Under the pieces are notes generated by a model. That model made no database searches, was not told the DNA's origin, and worked only from the letters and a program-made list of their open reading frames with translations. A stretch of 64,000 nucleotides of DNA from Natronomonas pharaonis DSM 2160. Lineage in GTDB: Archaea > Halobacteriota > Halobacteria > Halobacteriales > Haloarculaceae. The DNA lies in NCBI RefSeq assembly GCF_000026045.1, contig NC_007426.1, forward strand, positions 186,001 to 250,000, written 5' to 3'. The position numbers were made by a program, and so were the translations under genes. Shown piece after piece: positions 24,748 to 35,787 of the stretch (positions within the stretch are counted from its first letter, which is position 1; the number at the start of each line of letters is the position of its first letter).

Positions 24748-24822
24748 GCCAAGGGCCGGATTTGAACCGGCGTATAGTTGCTCTGCAGGCAACCGCGTAA
24801 GGCCAGACTCTGCCACCTTGGC
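24748..24822 (-). tRNA. tRNA-Cys (GCA)
   Basis: A 75-base cloverleaf with acceptor stem GCCAAGG/CCTTGGC, anticodon loop CTGCAGA flanked by GTTGC/GCAAC (anticodon GCA), and a T-arm GCCGG-TTCAAAT-CCGGC. No intron and no encoded CCA. It is the last gene of the rRNA operon, a typical haloarchaeal position. Confidence 0.95.
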
Positions 24823-24855
24823 GCAGATGTGACTAACGGAGACGATGATTTAAGC

Positions 24856-24888
24856 GTAGCGGTCCGGACGGCCGCCGTCCGGCGCTAC
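24856..24888 (-). other. Hairpin between 5S rRNA and tRNA-Cys
   Basis: Arms GTAGC plus CCGGACGG pair with CCGTCCGG plus GCTAC, forming a strong stem in the spacer transcript, probably a processing element. Confidence 0.5.
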
Positions 24889-24899
24889 AGCAATGAAAA

Positions 24900-24931
24900 C
24901 AGCCCCACCCAGCGGGTGCTGAGTGGGGCTG
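24900..24931 (-). other. Hairpin 3' of 5S rRNA
   Basis: CAGCCCCAC and GTGGGGCTG form a 9-bp stem about 17 bases after the 5S gene; likely a processing or transcript-end signal. Confidence 0.5.
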
Positions 24932-24947
24932 AAATCGGAATGAATGG

Positions 24948-25068
24948 TAGGCGGCGAACCAGATTTCCCAGAGGCTCGCGCACTCAAGTACTCGCTGGAA
25001 CGCTGGCGGGCTTATCTTCCGTGTTCGGGATGGGTACGGGAGTCGCCCCGCCGCTGTGGCCGCCTTAA
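24948..25068 (-). rRNA. rrf: 5S ribosomal RNA
   Basis: About 121 bases beginning TTAAGGCGGCCACAGCGGCG and containing CCCATCCCGAACACGGAAGA and GTACTTGAGTGCGCGAGCCT, which are diagnostic for haloarchaeal 5S rRNA. The terminal stem pairs AGGCGGC with GCCGCCT. Ends are estimated to within a few bases. Confidence 0.95.
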
Positions 25069-25119
25069 TGCCGGCTCGTGGAATCGAACCACGACATGGT
25101 CCAACGCCGGTGGTAGACA

Positions 25120-25163
25120 CCGTATGTACGTGCGATCCAGTTTACGCCCGGACCCGTTTCATC
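25120..25163 (-). other. 3' arm of the 23S rRNA processing stem
   Basis: This 44-base segment is complementary to 28111-28154 with few mismatches; the inner 14 bases (GGACCCGTTTCATC) and the outer segment around GTACGTGCGATCCAG pair exactly. Together they enclose the 23S gene and form the long helix whose bulge-helix-bulge site is cut by the splicing endonuclease in archaea. Confidence 0.75.
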
Positions 25164-25171
25164 AGGCAGAG

Positions 25172-28085
<2,914 letters not shown>

Positions 28086-28110
28086 GTAATGATAGATCGC
28101 TCATAAACCC

Positions 28111-28154
28111 GATGAAACGGGTCCAGTGAGCGTCTGGATCGCACGTACACACGG
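28111..28154 (-). other. 5' arm of the 23S rRNA processing stem
   Basis: Complementary partner of 25120-25163, lying between tRNA-Ala and the 23S 5' end. Confidence 0.75.
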
Positions 28155-28296
28155 TCTCATTCACACATCCGTCGACTGCGCATGTGTGTCCACCCTTCCC
28201 ACTCGCGCTTGCACGGAGTGGTGCATCGGTTCTTCGTACCCGGATTGTACCACGTCTCCCACTTAAGGGACACGATTCGAATCGGGCACGTGAGAT

Positions 28297-28367
28297 GGAC
28301 CCACTGGGATTCGAACCCAGGGCATCCTCCTTGCAAAGGAGGCACTCTACCACTGAGCTATGGGCCC
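28297..28367 (-). tRNA. tRNA-Ala (TGC) in the 16S-23S spacer
   Basis: A 71-base tRNA with acceptor stem GGGCCCA/TGGGTCC, anticodon loop TTTGCAA between CCTCC and GGAGG (anticodon TGC), and T-arm CTGGG-TTCGAAT-CCCAG. This spacer tRNA is standard in euryarchaeal rRNA operons. No CCA is encoded. Confidence 0.96.
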
Positions 28368-28371
28368 TACC

Positions 28372-28403
28372 AGCCTTGGCAGTTCAAAGGTGCTCGGTCG
28401 GTC
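28372..28403 (-). other. 3' arm of the 16S rRNA processing stem
   Basis: The segment contains GCCTTGGCAGTTC and CTCGGTCGGTC, which pair with 30024-30055 upstream of the 16S gene, with an internal mismatch region consistent with a bulge-helix-bulge. Confidence 0.7.
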
Positions 28404-28462
28404 ACGCATCGAGGCCGATAGGCCAAAGGTGGGCTGAGGACAATGCCTCAGTCCCGGACGTT

Positions 28463-29929
<1,467 letters not shown>

Positions 29930-29934
29930 GTATT

Positions 29935-29961
29935 CCCCGAGCTTGAATTCCCAGCTCGGGG
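29935..29961 (-). other. Hairpin directly upstream of 16S rRNA
   Basis: CCCCGAGCT and AGCTCGGGG form a perfect 9-bp stem with a 9-base loop in the pre-rRNA leader. Confidence 0.6.
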
Positions 29962-29973
29962 AGGGTTGGCGGG

Positions 29974-29994
29974 ACACACCTGAAACAGGTGTGT
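29974..29994 (-). other. Second hairpin in the pre-16S leader
   Basis: ACACACCTG and CAGGTGTGT form a perfect 9-bp stem with a 3-base loop. Confidence 0.6.
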
Positions 29995-30023
29995 ACCATA
30001 CTATCGGCGTTCGATGACAATCG

Positions 30024-30055
30024 GACCGACCGAGTGTCACCGAACTGCCAAGGCT
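30024..30055 (-). other. 5' arm of the 16S rRNA processing stem
   Basis: GACCGACCGAG and GAACTGCCAAGGC are complementary to the segment at 28372-28403, closing the long helix around 16S. Confidence 0.7.
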
Positions 30056-30130
30056 AACATCAGATCCCATCTATACGGCGGACCGCAGGTGTGGAATCCT
30101 CATCTTCTTCGGATTCGAACTTATTCCGCG

Positions 30131-30150
30131 GATGGGTATAAACCCATCGG
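30131..30150 (-). promoter_or_regulatory. rRNA promoter element nearest 16S
   Basis: Minus-strand CCGATGGGTTTATACCCATC, a TATA element (TTTATA at about 30137-30142) inside a small dyad. It is the member of the promoter series closest to the structural genes. Confidence 0.55.
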
Positions 30151-30220
30151 ATTCGGTTCGAATCCGCGAGAGAGGACAGGGTTGAACTGCCCCCAATCAC
30201 TTCGTATCTTTCTCCAATCG

Positions 30221-30243
30221 CCCGTTACGTATAAGGGCGTCGG
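30221..30243 (-). promoter_or_regulatory. rRNA promoter element
   Basis: Minus-strand CGACGCCCTTATACGTAACG. It shares the (GA)(C/T)GCCCTTA core with the other elements of the series and is about 93 bases upstream of the previous one. Confidence 0.6.
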
Positions 30244-30295
30244 AGTCGGCCGAGCCGAACGGAGTTCGGCTCGCCCTTCGTACTTCAACCCAAGT

Positions 30296-30320
30296 GCCCT
30301 ATTACACTTAAGGGCATCGG
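30296..30320 (-). promoter_or_regulatory. rRNA promoter element
   Basis: Minus-strand CGATGCCCTTAAGTGTAATA, followed downstream by TGAAGTACGAAGGGCG. The CCCTTAAGT core is the known haloarchaeal rRNA promoter motif. Confidence 0.65.
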
Positions 30321-30375
30321 ATTGAGGACGGCGCCGGAATGCGATTCCGCGCCGCCCTTCGTACTTCAACACCAA

Positions 30376-30401
30376 CACCCTATCACACTTAAGGGCATCG
30401 G
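30376..30401 (-). promoter_or_regulatory. rRNA promoter element
   Basis: Minus-strand CGATGCCCTTAAGTGTGATA, nearly identical to the element 80 bases nearer to 16S, again followed by TGAAGTACGAAGGGCG. Confidence 0.65.
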
Positions 30402-30456
30402 AGTCGAGTTCCGAGCGGACCGGGAAAACCCGGCCCGACCGTGTACTCGATTCCGA

Positions 30457-30483
30457 ATGCCCTGACGTGTATAAGGGCGTCGG
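30457..30483 (-). promoter_or_regulatory. rRNA promoter element
   Basis: Minus-strand CGACGCCCTTATACACGTCA, 80 bases upstream of the preceding element. A TGCGAACG box, known from other haloarchaeal rRNA promoters, lies just upstream near 30534-30541. Confidence 0.65.
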
Positions 30484-30555
30484 AACGAGACGGCCCGAAG
30501 GGCCATCCCGCCGGGGCATCGCGCCCCGCGTCGTTCGCATCTGATTCGATGGGAG

Positions 30556-30576
30556 TGAACGTATTAAGCCCGTCGA
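30556..30576 (-). promoter_or_regulatory. Possible outermost rRNA promoter element
   Basis: Minus-strand CGACGGGCTTAATACGTTC resembles the other elements (GACG, then CTTA-ATACG) and is about 95 bases upstream of the next one. Weaker match than the inner five. Confidence 0.4.
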
Positions 30577-30902
30577 AGTAACCCGGCTTCGTCACGCGAT
30601 TTCATGCCGCTTAGTGGGTGTGGACGACCCACACGGGAGCGAAGAACCAGTCGTCGACGAGAACCTACGACAGTATCGCGCGCGGAGCCCCCGATCTCCC
30701 CGAGGAACGAATGTCAATGAATGTCAATAGTCGTACATTTAACGCCGGGGCGAAAGGAAGATTGGAATATCGCGCGGCTGGAAGTCGGCTACGTCATCCC
30801 ACGCGCGTGTACGCACGGTCAAGCCGCGTGAGGGCCGCGCACCTGCTGCTAACGGCGGCGGCGGCATATCGGTTCCGGTGAAGAATTCGGACGACAGCGT
30901 GT
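30577..30902. other. Intergenic region between rRNA promoters and MC1 gene
   Basis: About 325 bases without a supportable gene. A GTGGGT/ACCCAC inverted repeat lies at about 30615-30633 and a short direct repeat (AATGTCAATG) at about 30710-30730. The open frames here encode basic, low-complexity peptides and are not credited. Confidence 0.4.
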
Positions 30903-31220
30903 CTATATCTCTTCGAGGTGCTGGATACCTTCCTTCGAGACGTTTGCCTCGGTGATTTCTTCGGGCATCCAGTCGGGGCTGTCATTGGGGGCCGTTTCCT
31001 CCCACGCCCAGCCCTGATAGATGTGGACTTTCTTCGTCCCTTTCTCTCTGAGCCGGAGCTCCGTTTCGTCGGCGTTGTCTTCGCTTCCGGCAGGGTCGAG
31101 TCGACGTGCGGCTTTCAGCGCCGCCTGTCTCGGCGTTCGTCCCGAGAAGACGCTCGGTTCATCGCCGTTCTGCTCCCGCAACGCGAAGTTCCGCTTGTCG
31201 TCGTCGTCGTCAGGTGCCAT
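30903..31220 (-). CDS. Chromosomal protein MC1
   Basis: A 105-residue DNA-bending chromosomal protein. The whole MC1 domain (about residues 10-105) is present: KRNFALREQNGDEPSVFSGR, TPRQAALKAARRL, LRLREKGTKKVHIYQGWAWE and SKEGIQHLEEI. MC1 compacts DNA in some Methanosarcina and haloarchaea and binds strongly bent DNA. A short acidic N-terminal tail (APDDDDD) is haloarchaeal in style. The ATG at 31220 is fixed by a Shine-Dalgarno GGAGGAG seven bases upstream, an uncommon feature in this mostly leaderless genome. Confidence 0.95.
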   Translation of the reverse strand: MAPDDDDDKRNFALREQNGDEPSVFSGRTPRQAALKAARRLDPAGSEDNADETELRLREKGTKKVHIYQGWAWEETAPNDSPDWMPEEITEANVSKEGIQHLEEI

Positions 31221-31227
31221 GGTTTCT

Positions 31228-31235
31228 GCTCCTCC
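31228..31235 (-). promoter_or_regulatory. Shine-Dalgarno site of the MC1 gene
   Basis: GGAGGAGC on the minus strand, complementary to the 16S 3' end and 7 bases before the ATG at 31220. It sets the start codon. Confidence 0.6.
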
Positions 31236-31260
31236 GTGTGAGTTCTGCACACACACCGAC

Positions 31261-31270
31261 ATAAATATAT
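31261..31270 (-). promoter_or_regulatory. TATA box for the MC1 gene
   Basis: ATATATTTAT on the minus strand, about 45 bases before the ATG, giving a predicted leader of about 20 bases that carries the Shine-Dalgarno site. Confidence 0.6.
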
Positions 31271-31452
31271 CCCCGAAAACGGCCGACGGAGCGGGTTTCG
31301 GCCATATATTTCATACCGTTGTGTGGAAATATACTTCCGGAGGGAGAGATAGCGGCTGTGGTCGGCGGTTATAGCGGTGCTCGCGCGTCCGACAGCGTGA
31401 CTCGCACGGTACACTTATGTATCTCGTGTGGTGAACGGGCGTACATAGCGCG

Positions 31453-31650
31453 ATGGTGCGAAAGAAGAAGCTCAGCCCGAGTGGCGCAAAAGACGAAGAC
31501 GGCGAATACCACAACGTTCACGTAAATATCCACGAAGACGAACTCGCCGTCGCCGGCATGGAGATCGGGGACGAGGTGTTCGTCCGCGTGCGTGACGGGA
31601 AGATTATCATCCAGAAAGCAGACCCCGAAGACGTCGAACACGAGTTCTGA
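31453..31650 (+). CDS. Small AbrB/SpoVT-like protein
   Basis: A 65-residue protein. After a basic N-terminus (MVRKKKLSPSG) the remainder (HNVHVNIHEDELAVAGMEIG and DEVFVRVRDGKIIIQKA) has the strand-loop-strand pattern of the swapped-hairpin AbrB/MazE fold, which usually binds DNA as a dimer. Conserved in haloarchaea; role unknown (regulator or antitoxin-like, but no toxin gene is adjacent). A TATA-like CTTATGTAT lies at about 31413-31421. Confidence 0.72.
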   Translation: MVRKKKLSPSGAKDEDGEYHNVHVNIHEDELAVAGMEIGDEVFVRVRDGKIIIQKADPEDVEHEF

Positions 31651-31861
31651 TACCGGCACTCACACCGGTTGAACCCCACTGAAGCGTCAAGGAGTGTCTG
31701 GGTCTCCCGCCCCCCACAGAAGCATCCGATACCGCGACCGACTCGACCGACTGACCGTGGCACGGGGCCGCAGGCGTCCGGGTGTGCCAGCGGTAGAAGT
31801 GGCTCCGGCGACGAAAGCCGAGACCGCGTCGCTTATGCGGTTCGGCGGGGCCTACCCACGT

Positions 31862-32914
31862 ATGGGCCTCTATCAGCTCCTCAAGCCGGCGCTGTTCCAG
31901 CTCGACGCCGAGACGGCGCACGGCCTCGGCCACCGCGTTCTCGACGGTATCCAAGGGACACCGCTGGAGCGGATTGTCGCCGACTACTGCACCGTCGTCG
32001 ACCCCCGGCTACGGGTCGACGCCTTCGGCCAGACGTTCCCGAACCCGGTCGGCGTCGCTGCCGGCTTCGACAAGAACGCTGAGATACCGGACGCCTTGGG
32101 TGCGCTCGGGTTCGGCCACGTTGAGGTCGGCGGTGTCACGGCCGAGCCGCAGGCCGGCAACCCTCGTCCGCGGATGTTCCGGCTTGCCGAGGACCGGGCG
32201 CTGATAAACCGGATGGGCTTCAACAACGACGGTGCCGATATCGTCGGCGAACGGCTCGCGGCGACCGACTGCCGCGTTCCTGTCGGCGTCAACATTGGCA
32301 AGTCGAAATCGGCAGCCAACGACGACGCCGAGGCCGACTACCAGTACACCTACGAGCGCGTCGCCGATGGCGGCGACTACTTCGTCGTCAACGTCTCCTC
32401 GCCCAATACGCCCGGACTACGCGAACTGCAGTCTCGCGACCGACTGGAATCGATTCTCGGGACGCTTCAGGACGACGGCGCAAGCCCGCTTCTCGTCAAG
32501 CTCTCGCCGGACCTCACGGACGCCGCAATCGAAGACGCAATCGAGGTCGTCGAGGACCTCGGGCTGGACGGTATTATCGCGACCAACACCACGACCAAGC
32601 GTCCGGCATCCCTCCACAGTGATGCTGCCGACGAGGAGGGCGGGCTCTCCGGAGCGCCGATAACCGATGAATCGACCGACATCGTCCGGTTCATCGCCAA
32701 GCGGACCGACAAGCCGATCGTCGGGGTTGGCGGCATCGACGACGCCGAAAGCGCCTACGAGAAGATACGCAACGGCGCAAGCGTCGTCCAATTATACACG
32801 GGATTGGTCTACGAGGGGCCGACTATCGCCCGCGATATCAACCGCGGGTTGCTCAAGCTGCTCGAACGGGACGGGTTTGCGTCGGTAGAAGACGCAGTCG
32901 GCGTCGATATCTAG
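31862..32914 (+). CDS. pyrD: Dihydroorotate dehydrogenase (quinone), class 2
   Basis: A 350-residue flavoprotein that oxidises dihydroorotate to orotate in pyrimidine synthesis and passes electrons to the quinone pool. The N-terminal helices (LYQLLKPALFQLDAETAHGL) are the membrane-associated quinone-tunnel extension of class 2. The catalytic serine lies in FVVNVSSPNTPGL (about residue 180), with FMN/substrate segments GVAAGFDKNAEIPD, NRMGFNNDGAD and GVGGIDDAESAYEKI. The ATG at 31862 begins the conserved N-terminus; earlier in-frame starts are not needed. Converges on the DUF5611-type gene, sharing CTAG at 32911-32914. Confidence 0.94.
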   Translation: MGLYQLLKPALFQLDAETAHGLGHRVLDGIQGTPLERIVADYCTVVDPRLRVDAFGQTFPNPVGVAAGFDKNAEIPDALGALGFGHVEVGGVTAEPQAGNPRPRMFRLAEDRALINRMGFNNDGADIVGERLAATDCRVPVGVNIGKSKSAANDDAEADYQYTYERVADGGDYFVVNVSSPNTPGLRELQSRDRLESILGTLQDDGASPLLVKLSPDLTDAAIEDAIEVVEDLGLDGIIATNTTTKRPASLHSDAADEEGGLSGAPITDESTDIVRFIAKRTDKPIVGVGGIDDAESAYEKIRNGASVVQLYTGLVYEGPTIARDINRGLLKLLERDGFASVEDAVGVDI

Positions 32915-33303
32915 ACGTTGTCCGGCGTCTCGGCGTCGTCTTCGACAGCGCGTTTCATCGATTCACGGCGGGCCTTGGCGTCCCGGCCCGTACACTCAAG
33001 CAGGAAGTCGTTCTTGGCGTTGTTGGCGTCGGCCGCCGCGTCAACATCGCCCGTCTCCATGAGTTCTTCGAGCTCCCGCTCGTCGAAGTCGACAGCGAGC
33101 TTGTCCTTCTTGCTCGAATAGCTCATTGTCCCCGCTACGACACGGTTGAATACAGGGTTGTCCGGGTCCGCAACCACGTGCAGGTCGTTGCCCTTGTACT
33201 CTTCAGTGCCAGTAATCGGCCCGAAGTACTCCTCAATCGTCGCCTCCATGTCGGGGACGCGCTCTTCGAGGTACTCCCCACGTCGCATCTTGTACTCTTC
33301 CAT
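32911..33303 (-). CDS. DUF5611-type haloarchaeal protein
   Basis: A 130-residue conserved protein (DUF5611 from memory). It begins EEYKMRRGEYLEERVPDMEA and continues with FGPITGTEEYKGNDLHVV, a compact alpha/beta pattern, and ends in a charged helical tail (NAKNDFLLECTGRDAKARRE). No catalytic motif is recognised. The ATG at 33303 is used; an internal ATG at 33288 (MRRGEYLE) is a possible alternative. Its promoter would overlap the end of the adjacent zinc-finger gene. Confidence 0.8.
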   Translation of the reverse strand: MEEYKMRRGEYLEERVPDMEATIEEYFGPITGTEEYKGNDLHVVADPDNPVFNRVVAGTMSYSSKKDKLAVDFDERELEELMETGDVDAAADANNAKNDFLLECTGRDAKARRESMKRAVEDDAETPDNV

Positions 33304-33328
33304 GGGCGGAGTATCGTAACGCGGAGGT

Positions 33329-34165
33329 TTACCGATTTCGCTCGCTCTCCAGCCACGCGCTGCAGTCGGGACAGGGGTCACCTTCGCGGTAGCCGGAATG
33401 TGCCTGAACGGAGAAATCGCAGTCGGGGCAGACGATACGGCCGTCGGGAACGGTGATACCGGACAACGACTGCTCGTCGACCGGCTCGGTATCCTCATCC
33501 GGGGCAGCCGCGATAGGTTCGGAGTCAGCGGTGTCGGTGCTTTCGTCGGCATCATCCGGCCACTGGCCCGGAGCGCGCTCTAGCTCGTCTGCGGCCTCGC
33601 CGTCAGTGTCGTCCGAGAGGATAACGGCGTCCTCACCATCCGGGTCCGGTTCAGGCGCGCCGTCGTCGGTCGGTGCCTCGGCGACGACATCGCGAGCCGT
33701 CTCCTCGTCGTCTTCGGCGGGGTCGACGGTTTCGTCGATAATCTCCGCACCGCCGTCGTCCGGGAGGTCTTCGTCGGCGTCAGACGCGACATCGATGTCG
33801 TCTGTCTCGGTGGTGGCGTCAACCGACGTCCCGCCGCTGGCAGACCCCTCGCCGCCTGTTCCCCCGGTGTTGGCGTCCTCCCCAGCAGGTTGCGGGCCGA
33901 TCTGCCCCTCGGCGTCCCCGGTCGCTGCCTCGGCGCTCTCCTCGCCCGGCGCGTCAACGGATGCATCATCGTCAAGGTCAACCTCCTCAGCATCGACGAC
34001 GGCGGTGACCTCCGTGCTTTCGGAGACGACCCGCTCCTTGCCGCAACGGGTACATCGCTCTATCTCCCGTTCGGTGGTGACGACTTCGCTGCCCTGCGTC
34101 TCGCGTTCCCGTTCGACCCCGTCAGGCTCGAAGGAGTGGCCGAGTATCGAACACTGTAGTCCCAT
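33329..34165 (-). CDS. Zinc-finger protein with long acidic linker (DUF7093-type)
   Basis: A 278-residue protein with two small folded ends and a disordered middle. The N-terminus (MGLQCSILGHSF, then CTRCGKERVV at about residues 35-45) and the C-terminus (CPDCDFSVQAHSGYREGDPC and CPDC, about 240-270) are cysteine-rich metal sites. Residues about 60-225 are almost entirely Asp, Glu, Ala, Thr, Gly and Pro. This is a haloarchaeal family of unknown role; it may be a tether between two binding sites. The ATG at 34165 is preferred to 34174 because the conserved GLQC segment follows it. Confidence 0.75.
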   Translation of the reverse strand: MGLQCSILGHSFEPDGVERERETQGSEVVTTEREIERCTRCGKERVVSESTEVTAVVDAEEVDLDDDASVDAPGEESAEAATGDAEGQIGPQPAGEDANTGGTGGEGSASGGTSVDATTETDDIDVASDADEDLPDDGGAEIIDETVDPAEDDEETARDVVAEAPTDDGAPEPDPDGEDAVILSDDTDGEAADELERAPGQWPDDADESTDTADSEPIAAAPDEDTEPVDEQSLSGITVPDGRIVCPDCDFSVQAHSGYREGDPCPDCSAWLESERNR

Positions 34166-34251
34166 TACCGACACGTGGCCGGGTGACAGGCATAAAACTT
34201 GACTCCCGAAGCCGCCGAACGGTTAAGATGCCACCGTGAGAAGGCACAGTC

Positions 34252-34551
34252 ATGCAGGCGAAGCGAGAGTACCGCGACCGGGCGGAGACGGAAGTCGCGG
34301 TGCTCGATGCCCTCGTCGACCGGGCGGAGGAGGGGATGACCGTCTTCGAGCTCCGGTCCGGCACCGAGACCGACATCGATGACCTGGAGGCGGCGCTTTC
34401 GACCCTCAAAGAGGAGGGGCTCATCACCGTCGAGAACAGCGACGACGAGCCGATGCGTATCTACCCCGAACCGAAGGTAGTCCCCGAGCCGAGCGAGAAC
34501 GGCGAGGAGCCGTCGCTGCTGTCGAGCCTCCGTGACCGCCTCGGCTTGTAG
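34252..34551 (+). CDS. DUF6432-type winged-helix protein
   Basis: A 99-residue protein with a single winged helix: ETEVAVLDALVDRAEEGMTV, FELRSGTETDIDDLEAALST (recognition helix region) and LKEEGLITVENSDDEPMRIY (wing). The C-terminus is an acidic/proline tail ending in SLRDRLGL. The family is known only in haloarchaea. Probable DNA-binding regulator. Divergent from the zinc-finger gene and 99 bases upstream of the YgfZ-like gene on the same strand. Confidence 0.8.
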   Translation: MQAKREYRDRAETEVAVLDALVDRAEEGMTVFELRSGTETDIDDLEAALSTLKEEGLITVENSDDEPMRIYPEPKVVPEPSENGEEPSLLSSLRDRLGL

Positions 34552-34650
34552 CCGTCTCGGACGGCCGCACAGTGGGCGACGGCAGGCGTATCGGAACGCC
34601 GAAATGTGGGATGCGCGGCTGTTTTACGCGTTCGGCACGTCTTACTGACA

Positions 34651-35733
34651 ATGACAGTCGTCGCGGAACTACAGGAATCCTACGGGGCGACGTTCACCGA
34701 ACGCGGCGGCCGGCAGGTTGTCGACCACTACGGGCGGCCGGAGCGAGTCCACAGAGCGGTTCGGAACGTCGTTGGGACCGTCGAGATGGGGTATGGAATC
34801 ATCGACGTCGGCGGCGACGACCGCCTTGAGTTCGTCGACAACGCCGTCACCAACCGAGTTCCGGAGACGGACGGCGCAGGAAGCTATGCACTACTGTTGG
34901 ACCCACAGGGCGGCATCGAAACTGAACTCTACATCTACAACGCCGGCGAGCGGCTGCTGTGCTTCGTTCCGCCGGGGCGGGCCGAGCCGGTCGCCGAGGA
35001 GTGGGCCGACAAGACGTTCATCCAGGATGTCGACATCAATGTCGCGACCGACGACTACGGGGTCTTCGGCGTCCACGGCCCGAAGGCGACCGAGAAGGTC
35101 GCCTCGGTGCTGACCGGCCCGACGACACCCGAGGAGCCGCTTGAGTTCGTCCGCGGGCGCGTCGGCGACTGGGGGACGACCGTCATCCGTACCGACGGCC
35201 TCACCGGCGAGGAGGGGTACGAAATCGTCTGTGCGGCCGACGACGCCGCGAACGTCTTCGATGCGCTCGTCAACCACGGGCTCAACGCGGCCCCGTTCGG
35301 CTACCGGACGCTGGAGTATCTGTGGCTCGAAGCGGGGACGCCGCTCTTCGAGACGGAACTGGAGGGGACGGTCCCCAACGTCCTCGGATTGCGGAACGCG
35401 CTCGACTTCGAGAAGGGCTGTTATGTCGGCCAAGAGGTCGTCTCCAAGATCGAAAACCAAGGGCGGCCGTCCAGAGAGCTCGTCGGCATCAAACTCGACG
35501 CGGAGCCGACGGCCGGGGCAGCAGTCTTCGACGGCGACAGCCACGTCGGCGAGGTGACCCGCGGCGACTACAGCCCGGCGCTTGACGGCGCAATCGCGCT
35601 CGCGCTCGTTGAGTACGGGCTCGAAAGCGACGACCTGACGGTCCGCATCGACAGTGACGATGTCGCCGCAGAGCGTGTCCAGCTCCCGTTCGTCGACGGG
35701 TCGGCACGGTCGGCACGACTCCCGAGCTACTGA
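34651..35733 (+). CDS. ygfZ: YgfZ/GcvT-like folate-binding protein
   Basis: A 360-residue protein of the aminomethyltransferase superfamily. It carries the YgfZ signature KGCYVGQEVVSKIENQG (about residue 258) with its conserved cysteine, which marks proteins that help Fe-S cluster enzymes rather than glycine cleavage. The GcvT-type core includes GIIDVGGDDRLEFVDNAVTN and FGVHGPKATEKV. No other glycine-cleavage gene is nearby, which fits the YgfZ role. The ATG at 34651 lies about 27 bases after a TATA-like TTTTACG, so the message is leaderless. Confidence 0.85.
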   Translation: MTVVAELQESYGATFTERGGRQVVDHYGRPERVHRAVRNVVGTVEMGYGIIDVGGDDRLEFVDNAVTNRVPETDGAGSYALLLDPQGGIETELYIYNAGERLLCFVPPGRAEPVAEEWADKTFIQDVDINVATDDYGVFGVHGPKATEKVASVLTGPTTPEEPLEFVRGRVGDWGTTVIRTDGLTGEEGYEIVCAADDAANVFDALVNHGLNAAPFGYRTLEYLWLEAGTPLFETELEGTVPNVLGLRNALDFEKGCYVGQEVVSKIENQGRPSRELVGIKLDAEPTAGAAVFDGDSHVGEVTRGDYSPALDGAIALALVEYGLESDDLTVRIDSDDVAAERVQLPFVDGSARSARLPSY

Positions 35734-35787
35734 CGGCTGCAGGCGGGTGGGGGTTTTTAACCCAGCGCCGAGATACCCCGGCAAGGA

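Noticed and set aside
30131-30576. Spaced repeats upstream of 16S that could suggest a CRISPR array
   Set aside because: The repeated cores are TATA-type promoter elements in the expected place for a haloarchaeal rRNA operon, and the intervening sequences are partly repeated too.
30712-30881. A plus-strand frame of about 56 codons near the MC1 gene
   Set aside because: Basic low-complexity product, unlike haloarchaeal proteins, and no conserved feature.
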